Below are positions 34,132-44,457 of a stretch of 64,000 nt of DNA, piece by piece. The notes beneath the pieces are model-generated. The model worked only from the letters and a program-made list of their open reading frames with translations. It did not search any database and had not been told where the DNA came from. A program made the translations under genes and the position numbers. The stretch spans positions 1-64,000 of the forward strand of contig NZ_JARFML010000024.1 in the NCBI RefSeq assembly GCF_029167105.1, written 5' to 3'. Origin of the DNA: Bradyrhizobium yuanmingense (GTDB lineage: Bacteria > Pseudomonadota > Alphaproteobacteria > Rhizobiales > Xanthobacteraceae). Within the stretch, counting starts at the first letter, position 1. Each line of letters opens with the position of its first letter.

Positions 34132-37100
34132 ATGAAGCGCTTCAACCTTTCGGCCTGGGCCGTCAGCCATCCGACGCTGGTGCTCTTCCTGATGATCATC
34201 CTCGGCGTCGCCGGCTTCTTCTCCTATGAGAAGCTCGGACGTGCCGAGGATCCGTTCTTCACGGTGAAGGTGGTCAATGTCTCCGTGATCTGGCCCGGCG
34301 CGACCGCGCAGGAAATGCAGACCCAGGTTGCCGATCCCATCGAGAAGAAGATCCAGGAGCTGCCCTATTTCGAGAAGGTGCAGACCTACTCCAAGCCCGC
34401 CTTCACCGCGCTCCAGGTGACCTTCCGCGACAACACGCCGCCGAAGGACGTGCCCTACCTCTTCTATCTGCTGCGCAAGAAGCTGGTCGACGTGCAGGGC
34501 CAGCTGCCGTCCGGCATTCTCGGGCCCGTCGTCAACGACGAGTTCTCCGACGTCGATTCCATCCTCTACATGATGACCGGCGACGGCGCCGATTATGCCC
34601 AGCTCAAGAAGGTCTCCGAAGGTTTTCGCCAGCGCCTGCTCAAGGTGCCCGGCGTGACCAAGGTCGACGTCTACGGCAACCAGGATGAGCGCATTTTCGT
34701 CGAGTTCAGCCACGCCAAGCTCGCCACGCTGGGCATCACGCCGCAGGCGCTGTTCGATTCGCTCGCCAAGCAGAACAACGTGACGCCGGCCGGCACGGTC
34801 GAGACCTCCTCGCAGCGCGTGCCGCTGCGCGTCACCGGCGCGCTCGACGGTGCCAAGGCCGTCGCCGAGACGCCGGTCGAGAGCAACGGCCGCGTGTTCC
34901 GTCTCGGCGATATCGCCACGGTCACCCACGGCTATGTCGATCCGCCGAGCTTCGTGGTGCGCCAGGAAGGCAAGCCCGCCATCGGCATCGGCGTCGTCAC
35001 CGCCAAGGGCGCCAACATCCTGGATCTCGGCAAGGAGGTCGAGAAGGCGACGGCCGACTTCATGAAGGCGGTGCCGCAGGGCGTCGACGTCAAGCTGATT
35101 GCCGACCAGCCCAAGGTGGTCGAGCACGCCGTCGGCGAGTTCGTGCACTCCTTCATGGAAGCGCTCGTCATCGTGCTGTTCGTCTCGTTCCTGGCGCTCG
35201 GCTGGCGCACCGGCATCGTGGTCGCACTGTCGGTGCCCCTGGTGCTCGGCATCGTCTTCATCGTCATGAACACGATGTCGCTCGACCTGCACCGCATCAC
35301 GCTCGGCGCGCTGATCATCGCGCTCGGCCTGCTCGTCGACGACGCCATCATCGCGGTCGAGATGATGGTGGTGAAGATGGAGCAGGGCTGGGACCGCATG
35401 CGTGCGGCGTCCTTTGCCTGGGAATCAACTGCGTTTCCGATGCTCACGGGAACGCTGGTCACGGCCGCTGGCTTCCTCCCCATCGGCTTCGCCAATTCCG
35501 CGGTCGGCGAATATGCCGGCAGCATCTTCTGGATCGTGGCAATCGCGCTGGTCGCCTCCTGGTTCGTGGCGGTGATCTTCACGCCCTATATCGGCGTCAA
35601 GCTGCTGCCCGAGATGAAGGCGCACCACAACCATGATCCGCATGCGGTCTACGAGACCCGCATGTACCGGGGCCTGCGCGCCATCGTGAAATGGTGCGTC
35701 AACCACCGCATCACCGTGGTGGTCGCGACCGTCGGCGTCTTCGCCGCCTCCATCGTCGGCTTCGGCCAGGTCCAGCAGCAGTTCTTCCCGCTCTCGGAGC
35801 GCCCCGAGCTGTTCCTGCAGCTGCGCCTGCCGGAAGGCACCGCCTTCAACGTCACCGAGAAGGCGGTGAAGAAGGCCGAGACGCTGCTCAAGGACGACAA
35901 GGACATCGAGACCTATACCGCCTATGTCGGCCAGGGCTCGCCGCGCTTCTGGCTCGGCCTCAACCCGCAGCTTCCGAACGAGGCCTTTGCCGAGATCGTC
36001 ATCGTGGCCAAGGGCGTCGAGGCGCGCGAGCGCATCAAGGCCAAGATCGAGACCGCGGCCGCCGAGGGCTTCCTGACCGAGGCACGCGTGCGCGTCGACC
36101 GCTTCAATTTCGGTCCGCCGGTCGGCTTCCCCGTGCAGTTCCGCGTGATCGGCCCCGACGCCAACAAGGTCCGCGAGATCGCCTACCAGGTCCGCGACGT
36201 CATGCGGGAGAACAAGAGCGTCAAGGACGTCCAGCTCGACTGGAACGAGCAGTCGCCCTACCTCAAGCTCGTCGTTGACCAGGACCGCGCCCGCGCCATG
36301 GGCCTGACCCCGCAGGACGTCTCGCAGGCGCTGGCGATGCTGATCTCGGGCTCGCAGGTCACGACCGTGCGCGACGGCATCGAGAAGGTCGGCGTAGTCG
36401 CCCGCGCGATCCCGTCCGAGCGCCTCGACCTCGGCGGCGTCGGCGATCTCACCATCACCTCGCGCAACGGCGTCGCCGTGCCGCTGCAGCAGATCGCCAA
36501 GATCGAGTATGCCCATGAGGAGCCGATCATGTGGCGGCGCAACCGCGACATGGCGATCACCGTGCGCTCCGACGTCGTCGACGGCGTGCAGGCCCCTGAT
36601 GTCACCAACCAGATCACGCCGAAGCTGAAGGCGATCAAGGATCACCTCGAGCCGGCCTACCGGATCGAGCCGGGCGGCGCGTTCGAGGAATCCGCCAAGG
36701 GCAACGCCTCGATCTTCATCCTCTTCCCGGTGATGGTCATGGTGATGCTGACACTGCTGATGATCCAGCTGCAGAGCTTCTCACGCCTGATCCTGGTGTT
36801 CCTGACGGCGCCGCTCGGCATCGTCGGTGCCTCGCTTGGCCTCAACGTCGCCAATGCCCCGTTCGGCTTCGTGGCGCTGCTCGGCCTGATCGCGCTCGCC
36901 GGCATGATCATGCGCAACACGGTCATCCTGGTCGACCAGATCGAGACCGACGTCAGCCACGGCCTGACCCGGCGCGAGGCGATCGTTGAGGCGACCGTCC
37001 GCCGTGCCCGGCCGGTGGTGCTGACGGCGCTCGCCGCCATTCTCGCCATGATCCCGCTGACGCGCTCGGCCTTCTGGGGCCCGATGGCGATCACCATCAT

Positions 37101-37269
37101 GGGCGGCCTGTTCGTCGCGACCTTCCTGACGCTGCTGTACCTGCCGGGCCTCTACGCCCTGTGGTTCCGCAAGAGCCTGGACGAGGCCGGAACGCCCGAG
37201 CAGCCGGCCGCGCCGCAGCATGGGAGCGATGACCCGCACGCAATTCCGCTTGCCGAAGCGGCTGAATAG
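34132..37269 (+). CDS. RND-family efflux pump, inner-membrane subunit
   Basis: The 1045-residue pump has the usual twelve helices and two large periplasmic loops. The proton-relay pair is seen as GLLVDDAIIAVE in the fourth helix, and the repeated FFP block (VQQQFFPLSERPELFLQLRL) starts the second loop. It belongs to the HAE/AcrB-like class and probably exports drugs, solvents or plant compounds. The ATG at 34132 is chosen over 34102. It follows its adaptor gene on the same strand with a 220-nt gap containing repeats, so it may still be one operon. Confidence 0.92.
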   Translation: MKRFNLSAWAVSHPTLVLFLMIILGVAGFFSYEKLGRAEDPFFTVKVVNVSVIWPGATAQEMQTQVADPIEKKIQELPYFEKVQTYSKPAFTALQVTFRDNTPPKDVPYLFYLLRKKLVDVQGQLPSGILGPVVNDEFSDVDSILYMMTGDGADYAQLKKVSEGFRQRLLKVPGVTKVDVYGNQDERIFVEFSHAKLATLGITPQALFDSLAKQNNVTPAGTVETSSQRVPLRVTGALDGAKAVAETPVESNGRVFRLGDIATVTHGYVDPPSFVVRQEGKPAIGIGVVTAKGANILDLGKEVEKATADFMKAVPQGVDVKLIADQPKVVEHAVGEFVHSFMEALVIVLFVSFLALGWRTGIVVALSVPLVLGIVFIVMNTMSLDLHRITLGALIIALGLLVDDAIIAVEMMVVKMEQGWDRMRAASFAWESTAFPMLTGTLVTAAGFLPIGFANSAVGEYAGSIFWIVAIALVASWFVAVIFTPYIGVKLLPEMKAHHNHDPHAVYETRMYRGLRAIVKWCVNHRITVVVATVGVFAASIVGFGQVQQQFFPLSERPELFLQLRLPEGTAFNVTEKAVKKAETLLKDDKDIETYTAYVGQGSPRFWLGLNPQLPNEAFAEIVIVAKGVEARERIKAKIETAAAEGFLTEARVRVDRFNFGPPVGFPVQFRVIGPDANKVREIAYQVRDVMRENKSVKDVQLDWNEQSPYLKLVVDQDRARAMGLTPQDVSQALAMLISGSQVTTVRDGIEKVGVVARAIPSERLDLGGVGDLTITSRNGVAVPLQQIAKIEYAHEEPIMWRRNRDMAITVRSDVVDGVQAPDVTNQITPKLKAIKDHLEPAYRIEPGGAFEESAKGNASIFILFPVMVMVMLTLLMIQLQSFSRLILVFLTAPLGIVGASLGLNVANAPFGFVALLGLIALAGMIMRNTVILVDQIETDVSHGLTRREAIVEATVRRARPVVLTALAAILAMIPLTRSAFWGPMAITIMGGLFVATFLTLLYLPGLYALWFRKSLDEAGTPEQPAAPQHGSDDPHAIPLAEAAE

Positions 37270-37302
37270 ATGAGAAGACTGCTGACCAGCGAGTCCTGAC
37301 TA

Positions 37303-37902
37303 ATGGCCCTTGTTTCGGAACATATCGAAGTCGACACTCGGGATCGCATCCTCGAGGTGGCCGAGCGGCTGTTCCGCCAGATCGGCTACCAGAAGACGAC
37401 CGTCGGCGACATCGCCAAGGAGCTCAGGATGAGCCCCGCCAACGTGTATCGCTTCTTCGAATCGAAGAAGGCGATCCATCAGGCGGTGGCCCGCTCGCTG
37501 ATGGGCGAGGTCGAGCTGGAGGCGCAGCGGGTCGTGGCAAGGCCCGGTCCGGTCAAGGAGCGCTTCCGCGAGCTGCTCACCACCATCAATCGCATGAACA
37601 CCGAGCGCTATGTCGGCGACAACAAGCTGCACGAGATGGTCGCGATCGCGATGGAGGAGGACTGGGACGTTTGCGTCGCCCATATGGAGTGCATCGCCGG
37701 CGTCATCGGCCAGATGATCGCGCAAGGCGTCGCCTCCGGCGAGTTCGAGGCGCCGGACCTGCAATTGGCCTCGCTGTGCGCCTGCTCCGCGATGATCCGT
37801 TTCTTCCACCCCCAGATGATCGCCCAGTGCGCCACCAAGCCGGGCCCGACCATCGACCAGATGATCGATTTCGTCATCGCGGGTCTGTCGCCGCGCCACT
37901 GA
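37303..37902 (+). CDS. TetR-family regulator of the RND pump
   Basis: The 199-residue regulator has the DNA-binding domain ILEVAERLFRQIGYQKTTVG, DIAKELRMSPANVYRFFESK and a TetR_C-type ligand domain. It starts 33 nt after the pump gene, so it is probably in the same transcript and represses it. A gact/agtc pair at 37277-37295 before its start is a possible but weak site. Confidence 0.9.
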   Translation: MALVSEHIEVDTRDRILEVAERLFRQIGYQKTTVGDIAKELRMSPANVYRFFESKKAIHQAVARSLMGEVELEAQRVVARPGPVKERFRELLTTINRMNTERYVGDNKLHEMVAIAMEEDWDVCVAHMECIAGVIGQMIAQGVASGEFEAPDLQLASLCACSAMIRFFHPQMIAQCATKPGPTIDQMIDFVIAGLSPRH

Positions 37903-37984
37903 CGGGCGGGGGCGTTTCCTCATATAAGCAGACTGATAGCCCCGGCACGACCGCCGGAGGCGGACCGGGACGGACCCACAACTC

Positions 37985-38064
37985 CGTCATTGCGAGCGCA
38001 GCGAAGCAATCCAGACTGTCTCCGCGGAGGGATTCTGGATTGCTTCGCTGCGCTCGCAATGACG
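37985..38064. repeat. perfect 31-bp inverted repeat
   Basis: The arm 37985-38015 and its exact reverse complement 38034-38064 (inner ends cccaga-type ccaga/tctgg) flank an 18-nt loop. The element carries TTGCGAGCGCAGCGAAGC, a common Bradyrhizobium repeat. It runs to within 16 nt of the next start codon, so its hairpin could affect that gene's mRNA. Confidence 0.8.
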
Positions 38065-38079
38065 AAAAGGAAGCAGCGC

Positions 38080-38703
38080 GTGACCGACAAAGACCTGCAC
38101 TTCTACGAGCCCTCCAAGGGCCATGGCCTCAAGCACGACCCCTTCAACGCCATCATCGCGCCGCGGCCGATCGGCTGGATCTCCTCGCGCGACGCCAGGG
38201 GCCACGTCAACCTCGCGCCCTACAGCTTCTTCAACGCGTTCTGCTACGTGCCGCCGATCATCGGCTTCTCCTCGACCAACTGGAAGGACGCGGTCGAGAA
38301 CATGCAGCAGACCGGCGAGTTCGTCTGGAATCTGACGACGATGGATCTCGCCAAGCACATGAACGCGACTGCGGCGCATGTCGCCCCCGAGGTCGACGAG
38401 TTCGAGGTCGCGGGCCTCACCGCCGTGCCCGGCAAGCTGGTCAATGTGCCGCGGGTGGCTGAGAGCCCGGTCGCCTTCGAGTGCAAGGTGTCCGACATCG
38501 TCCGCCTCAAGGGCGCCAACGGCAAGGAGGCCGACGCCTGGCTGACGCTCGGCGAAGTCGTCGCCGTCCACATCGACAAGGCCTTGATCAAGGACGGCGT
38601 CTACCAGACCGCCGCCGCCCGCCCCATCGTCCGCGCCGGCCGGCGCGGCGATTATTTCGAGATCAAGCCGGAAAACATGTTCGAGATGGTCCGGCCGGAT
38701 TAG
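38080..38703 (+). CDS. flavin-reductase-like protein
   Basis: The 207-residue protein is of the flavin-reductase-domain family: AIIAPRPIGWISSRDARGHV and LAPYSFFNAFCYVPPIIGFS hold the FMN-binding part. Members reduce flavin for a partner monooxygenase or act alone. The GTG at 38080 is chosen because AAGGA lies 7 nt upstream; an ATG at 38059 lies inside the repeat and would add seven residues. No partner oxygenase is nearby. Confidence 0.85.
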   Translation: MTDKDLHFYEPSKGHGLKHDPFNAIIAPRPIGWISSRDARGHVNLAPYSFFNAFCYVPPIIGFSSTNWKDAVENMQQTGEFVWNLTTMDLAKHMNATAAHVAPEVDEFEVAGLTAVPGKLVNVPRVAESPVAFECKVSDIVRLKGANGKEADAWLTLGEVVAVHIDKALIKDGVYQTAAARPIVRAGRRGDYFEIKPENMFEMVRPD

Positions 38704-38730
38704 GCCGGGGCCTCCGCTCTCTCTCCACAC

Positions 38731-38829
38731 GTCATTCCGGGGCGACGCGTAGCGTCGAGCCCGGAATCCATAACCACGATCGGAAGTATGGATTCCGGGC
38801 TCGCGCCTGACGGCGCGCCCCGGAATGAC
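38731..38829. repeat. nested inverted repeat
   Basis: Outer arms gtcattccggggcg (38731-38744) and cgccccggaatgac (38816-38829) are perfect. Inner arms gagcccggaatccat (38757-38771) and atggattccgggctc (38788-38802) are also perfect. The element fills a third of the 295-nt gap before the fadE gene. Confidence 0.75.
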
Positions 38830-38998
38830 AACGGAGAGACATTCAGCTCCCCACCCCCTCCCGGAACTGTCCCCACGCCCAGGCCGTTATGGCTCGGGCG
38901 GCCGCCCGGCCGCGTCAATGTTGCAGGCGAGATGTTCGCCTCCGCCAGCCGATTTCCGCTAAAATGCCTGTTAACCGCGCCGATGCATGAGGTCCGCC

Positions 38999-41265
38999 AT
39001 GAGCTTCCGCCGCGACCCCATCACAAAGCCGATCTTCTCATGGGCGCGCGGCGTGCTGCCGGCGATGTCCGACACCGAGCGCGAGGCGCTGGAGGCGGGG
39101 GACGTCTGGTGGGATGCCGATCTCTTCACCGGCAACCCCGACTGGTCGAAGCTGCTGAAGGTCCCGCAGGCGACGCTGACGGACGAGGAGCGGGCCTTCC
39201 TCAATGGCCCCGTCGACGAGCTCTGCGCCATGCTCGACGAGTGGAAGATTTTCTGGGAAACGCGCGACCTGCCGCAGGACGTCTGGCACTTCGTCAAGCG
39301 CGAAAAGTTCTTCGGCATGATCATTCCGAAGGAGTTCGGCGGCCTCGGCTTCTCGCCTTACGCGCATTCGGAAGTGGTGCGCAAGATCTCGACCCGCTCG
39401 ATCGCCGCCGCAGTCACCGTGATGGTGCCGAACTCGCTCGGCCCCGGCGAGCTTCTGATGCGCTTCGGCACGCACGAGCAGCAGCAGCGCTGGCTGCCGC
39501 GCCTCGCCGACGGCCGCGAGATTCCTGCTTTGGCCTCACCAGCCCGGAAGCCGGCTCCGACGCCGCCTCGATGTTCGACACCGGCATCATCTGCAAGGGC
39601 GAATTCGAGGGTCGCGAGGTCGTCGGCCTCCGCCTCAACTGGCACAAGCGCTACATCACGCTCGGTCCAGTCGCGACGCTGCTCGGTCTGGCCTTCAAGG
39701 CCTATGATCCCGATCATCTCGTGGGCAGCCGGGACGAGCTCGGCATCACCGTGGCGCTGATCCCGACGAACCTGCCAGGCGTCGAGATCGGGCAGCGTCA
39801 TCTGCCCTCGATGCAGGTCTTTCAGAACGGCCCGAATTGGGGCCGCGACGTCTTCATCCCGCTCGACTACGTCATCGGCGGCAAGGAGCGGCTGGGGCAG
39901 GGCTGGAAGATGCTGATGACCGCGCTCGCCGCCGGCCGCGGCATTTCGCTGCCGTCGCTGTCGGCGGCCGGCGCCGCCTATGCGGCGCGCACCACCGGCG
40001 CCTATGCCCGCATCCGCGAGCAGTTCGGAATTTCGATCTCCAAGTTTGAAGGCGTCGAGGAACCGCTCGCGCGCATCGTCGCGACCGCCTACCAGCTCGA
40101 TGCCGTACGCCGGCTCACCTGCGCGGCACTGAATGCCGGCATCCATCCCGCCGTCATCTCCGGCATCATGAAGTTGCACGCGACCGAGCGGATGCGCACC
40201 GCGATCGATGACGCCATGGACATCCATGGCGGCAAGGCCGTGATCGACGGTCCGCAAAACTATCTCGGCAATCTCCACCGCGCCGTGCCTGTCGGCATCA
40301 CGGTGGAAGGCGCCAATATCCTGACCCGCAATCTCATCGTGTTCGGGCAAGGAGCCATCCGCGCCCATCCTCACCTGCTCGACGAGATGAACGCGCTCGC
40401 CGATACCGATCGCGAGCGCGGCCTCAGCGCGTTCGACAAGGCATTCTGGAAGCATGTTGGCCACAGCTTCCGGACACTCTTCCGCGCCTTGGGTCGCAGC
40501 TGGACCTTCGGCGCATTCGCCCCAGTGCCCGATGCGGGCGATGCCACGCCGTTCTATCGCCAGCTCTCGCGCTATTCCGCGGCGTTCGCGCTCTGCGCCG
40601 ACATGGCGCTGCTGACGCTCGGCGGCGCGCTCAAGCGCAAGGAAATGCTCTCGGCCCGCTTTGGCGACATTCTGTCCGAGCTCTATCTGCTCTCGGCCGC
40701 GCTGAAGCGCTGGCAGGACGAGGGGCGGCAGAAGGAGGACTTCGCGGCGCTGGAATGGTGCATGGCGACCGGGTTCAAGACCATCGAGAACCGGCTTGCC
40801 GAAATCCTGGCCAATCTGCCCAATCGCTTCGTCGCCGGCTTCCTCAAGCTCGTGGTCCAGCCGTTCGGCGCCCGCGTGCTCGGCCCGTCCGACCGAATCG
40901 TGCACCAATGCGCTGCCATCGTGCTGGAGCCGTCGGCGGCACGCGAGCGCCTCACGCCGGATCTGGCCCATGTCGACGACGACGGCGGCTTCGCCCGGCT
41001 GGAGCACGCGTTCAAGCTGGTCGCGGCGACGGATGCGATCGCCAGGCGCATGCGAGCTGCGCATATCCGCGACTGGAAGGAGGCCGTCGGCAAGGGCGTA
41101 ATCACGCAAGCCGAGGGCGAGCAACTCGCCGCTGCCCGCGAAGCCGTCACAAAAGTGATAGAGGTCGACGATTTTGCGCCGGAGGCACTGTCGCCGATTT
41201 ACAAGAAAACCGTCAATGTGCATCAGTTCTTCCAGGAACTCGGTGAGCAGAGGGCGGCGAGCTGA
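38999..41265 (+). pseudogene. fadE: acyl-CoA dehydrogenase (FadE type), frameshifted
   Basis: The full gene would encode about 755 residues: an acyl-CoA dehydrogenase core plus a C-terminal DUF1974 part, acting in the first step of fatty-acid beta-oxidation. The N-terminal half (SDTEREALEAGDVWWDADLF, FFGMIIPKEFGGLGF, TVMVPNSLGPGELL) is in one frame up to about 39525. The rest, beginning at TSPEAGSDAASM, is in the frame that starts one base earlier. One base is missing in attcctgc at 39521-39528, where the family has IPCF. The start at 38999 has GAGG upstream. A single sequencing error would also explain this. The gene overlaps the next by one base. Confidence 0.88.
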
Positions 41266-42351
41266 TGGCACGACCGGTTTTTATCGTCGACGGCAGCCGG
41301 ACGCCGTTCCTGAAGGCGCGTTCGGGGCCAGGGCCGTTCACGCCGGTCGATCTCGCCGTGCAATGCGGCCGGCCGCTGCTGGCGCGCCAGCCGTTCTCGC
41401 CCGATAGCTTCGACCAAGTCATCCTCGGCTGCGTCAACGTGATCGCGGACGAGATGAACCCGGCCCGCGTCGCCGCGCTCCGGCTCGGCATGGGCGAGGA
41501 CATGGTCGCCTTCACCGTGCAGATCAATTGCGGCTCGGGCATGCAGTCGATCGACACCGCCTACCGCTATATCCGCGAAGGCCATGCCGACATGGTTTTG
41601 GCCGGCGGCACCGAGGCGCTCAGCCACGCGCCGCTGGTCTGGCCGAATTCCGGCGTGCGCTGGTTCGCCGGCCTTGCCACCGCCAAGGGCATGGCCGAGA
41701 AGCTCGCCTCGGCGTTCAAGCTGAGGCCGCGCGATCTCAAGCCGATCATCGGCCTCGAGCGCGGCCTGACCGATCCCGTCACTGAGCTGAACATGGGCCA
41801 GACGGCAGAGGTCGTGGGCCATCTCTTCGGCATCACGCGCGCGCAGGCGGATGCCTACGCGGCCGAGAGCCATCGCCGGCTCGCGCACGCGCAAAGCGCG
41901 GGTTATCTGAAGGGTGAGGTCGAGACTGCGTTCTCCCGTGACGGCAAGTTCTTCGACCACGACGATGGCGTGCCCCAGCATCATGGGGCTCGGTCCGGTG
42001 ATGTCGGTGACGCCGCTGCTGAAGCGCAACGACCTCACGCTCGAGGACGTCGAGACCTGGGAGCTGAACGAGGCTTTCGCAACGCAGGTGCTCGGCTGTC
42101 TCGCCGCCTGGAACGACGACAAGTTCTGCCGCGAAATATTGCGGCTCGACGGCGCGGCCGGCGAGATCGATCGCGAGAGGCTGAACGTCGACGGCGGCGC
42201 GATTTCGCTCGGCCACCCCGTCGGCACCTCCGGCAACCGCATCGTGCTGCATCTCGTCAACGCGATGAAGCGGCTCGGCACGCGGCGCGGAATTGCCACC
42301 GAATGCATCGGCGGCGGGCTCGGCGGCGCCATGCTGATCGAGGCGGTATGA
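41265..42351 (+). pseudogene. fadA: acetyl-CoA acyltransferase (thiolase), internally deleted
   Basis: The N-terminal part (PVFIVDGSRTPFLKARSG, the active-site cysteine in QINCGSGMQS, LNMGQTAEVVGHLF) reads in frame to DHDDGV at about 41972. The C-terminal part then resumes in another frame at IMGLGPV, followed by WELNEAFATQVL, NVDGGAISLGHPVGTSGN and CIGGGLGG. From memory of related thiolases, about 65-70 codons between these points are missing. They include the usual VTAGNSSQITDGAS block. The deletion shifts the frame, so the product cannot be a working thiolase. The shifted frame has no stop and runs on into fadB. The gene ends in an ATGA overlap with fadB. Confidence 0.88.
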
Positions 42352-44450
42352 CCATGGATTCCAAGATCATGACCGTGCTCGCCGACCGCGTGCTGGAGCT
42401 CGGGCCGCGCCCCGCGCCGGATGGTCCCTACAAGCATTTCAAGCTGACGCGAGAAGAAGACGGCGTCGCCTGGCTGCTGTTCGACCGCGCTGACGCCAGC
42501 GCCAACACCCTGTCCTCCGACGTGATGGAGGAGTTCGACGCTGTGCTCGCGGCGATCGAGACCGAGCGTCCCGCCGGTCTCGTCATCCGCTCGGCAAAAC
42601 CGTCCGGCTTCATTGCCGGCGCCGACGTCAATGAATTCCGCGGGGCCAGCGATGCCGGCATGGTGGAGACGCGCATCCGCGCCGCGCACGCCGTGGTCGA
42701 CCATCTGGAAGCGCTAAAGCTGCCGACGATCGCAGTCATTCACGGCTTCTGCCTCGGCGGCGGGCTCGAGGTGGCGCTGGCCTGCCAGGCGCGCATCGCC
42801 ATCGAGGGGGCGCGCTTCGGCTTCCCGGAGGTGATGCTCGGCCTGCATCCCGGCCTTGGTGGCACGGCGCGGTTCACGGCACTGGTCAACCCGACCCAGT
42901 CGATGGCCCTGATGCTGACCGGCCGCACCATTGACGCGCGCCGCGCCAAGGCGCTCGGTCTCGTCGACACCGTGACGCAGGAGCGGCATGTCCGGGGCGC
43001 GGTGAAGGATGCGCTGTTCGGCCGCCTGAAACGGGCCAGGCCCGGTCTGCTGACACGCGCCGCCAATCTCGGGCCGGTGCGCGGCCTGCTGGCCAAGCGC
43101 ATGCGCGCGGAGGCCGCGAAGGCTGCATCGCGCGAGCATTATCCAGCGCCCTACGCGCTGATCGACCTCTGGGAAGCGCATGGCGGCAGCAAATCCGCGA
43201 TGCTGAAGGCCGAGCAGGCCTCGTTCGCCAGGCTGATGGTGACGCCGACCGCGCAGAACCTGATCCGCGTCTTCTTCCTGCGCGAGCAGATGAAGAAGGC
43301 GGCAGGCGCCGGCAGCACGGTGAAGCATGTCCACGTCATCGGCGCCGGCGCGATGGGCGGCGACATCGCGGCCTGGTGTGCGGGGCAGGGCCTTCGCGTT
43401 TCGCTCGCCGACATGAAGCCGGAGCCGATCGCAGGCGCGGTCAAACGCGCGGCCGACCTCTACGGCAAGATCATCCGCAAGCCCACCGACGTGCGCGATG
43501 CGCTCGACCGCCTGATTCCTGACATGGACGGCGAGGGCGTCCGCAACGCCGACCTCATCATCGAGGCGGTGCCGGAAAAGCTGGAGCTGAAACAGAAGGT
43601 CTATGCCGGGCTCGAGCCGCGGATGAAGCCCGGAGCGATCCTTGCGACCAACACGTCCAGCATTCCGCTGCAGGACCTGCGCACCACGCTGGCGCGGCCG
43701 GAGCGGCTGGTCGGCCTGCATTTCTTCAACCCGGTGTCGCGGCTGCAATTGGTCGAGGTCGTCAGCCATGACGGCAACGATGCACAGGTTCTGAAACAGG
43801 CGCTCGCCTTCGTCGGAGCGATCGACCGCCTGCCTTTGCCTGTAAAGAGCTCGCCGGGCTTCCTCGTCAACCGTGCGCTGACGCCTTACATGCTGGAAGC
43901 GATGGTGATGCTGGACGAGAAGATCGACCAGCGCCTGATCGATGAAGCGGCCGAGCAGTTCGGCATGCCGATGGGTCCGATCGAGCTGGCCGATCAGGTC
44001 GGGCTCGACATCTGCCTCGACGTCGGCGACATGCTGCGCACCAAATTCGGCGATCTCCTGCCGCCGACGCCGGCCTGGCTGCGAGAGAAGGTCGCCAAGG
44101 GCGAGCTCGGCCGCAAGACCGGCAAGGGCTTTTACACCTGGAAGGACGGCAAGGCGGAGAAAGCACCGTTGCCGGAGACCGGCCCGCGCGTCACCGACCA
44201 GATGATCGACCGCCTGGTGCTGCCGATGTCCAATGTCTGCGTCGCGGCGCTGCGCGAGGGCATTGTCGACGATGCCGATGCGGTCGATGGCGCCATGATC
44301 TTCGGCACGGGTTATGCACCGTTCCGCGGCGGTCCGCTGAATTACGCGCGCACGCGCAGCGTAGAAAACATCGTATCCACTCTGCGCGCGCTGGCGGAAC
44401 GATTTGGCGCGCGTTTCGCGCCTGATCCGGGCTGGGACAATTTCAAGTGA
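42348..44450 (+). CDS. fadB: 3-hydroxyacyl-CoA dehydrogenase/enoyl-CoA hydratase
   Basis: The 700-residue bifunctional enzyme does the middle two steps of beta-oxidation. The enoyl-CoA hydratase domain (about 1-190) has SGFIAGADVNEF and GFCLGGGLEVALAC. The dehydrogenase domain (about 325-620) has VIGAGAMGGDIAAWCAGQG, ATNTSSIPLQDL and GLHFFNPVSRLQLVEVV. The ATG at 42348 overlaps the thiolase stop (ATGA). The domains look complete, unlike the two genes upstream. A YciA-type thioesterase follows after 7 nt. Confidence 0.93.
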   Translation: MTMDSKIMTVLADRVLELGPRPAPDGPYKHFKLTREEDGVAWLLFDRADASANTLSSDVMEEFDAVLAAIETERPAGLVIRSAKPSGFIAGADVNEFRGASDAGMVETRIRAAHAVVDHLEALKLPTIAVIHGFCLGGGLEVALACQARIAIEGARFGFPEVMLGLHPGLGGTARFTALVNPTQSMALMLTGRTIDARRAKALGLVDTVTQERHVRGAVKDALFGRLKRARPGLLTRAANLGPVRGLLAKRMRAEAAKAASREHYPAPYALIDLWEAHGGSKSAMLKAEQASFARLMVTPTAQNLIRVFFLREQMKKAAGAGSTVKHVHVIGAGAMGGDIAAWCAGQGLRVSLADMKPEPIAGAVKRAADLYGKIIRKPTDVRDALDRLIPDMDGEGVRNADLIIEAVPEKLELKQKVYAGLEPRMKPGAILATNTSSIPLQDLRTTLARPERLVGLHFFNPVSRLQLVEVVSHDGNDAQVLKQALAFVGAIDRLPLPVKSSPGFLVNRALTPYMLEAMVMLDEKIDQRLIDEAAEQFGMPMGPIELADQVGLDICLDVGDMLRTKFGDLLPPTPAWLREKVAKGELGRKTGKGFYTWKDGKAEKAPLPETGPRVTDQMIDRLVLPMSNVCVAALREGIVDDADAVDGAMIFGTGYAPFRGGPLNYARTRSVENIVSTLRALAERFGARFAPDPGWDNFK

Positions 44451-44457
44451 GAGCCAT

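Noticed and set aside
37277..37295. gact/agtc pair before the pump TetR gene as its operator
   Set aside because: The two halves are of unequal spacing and no matching site was found before the efflux operon, so I do not call it.
39358..41271. 637-codon open frame on the minus strand over fadE
   Set aside because: Antisense shadow; it does not explain the frameshift, which is on the plus strand where both halves match the FadE family.
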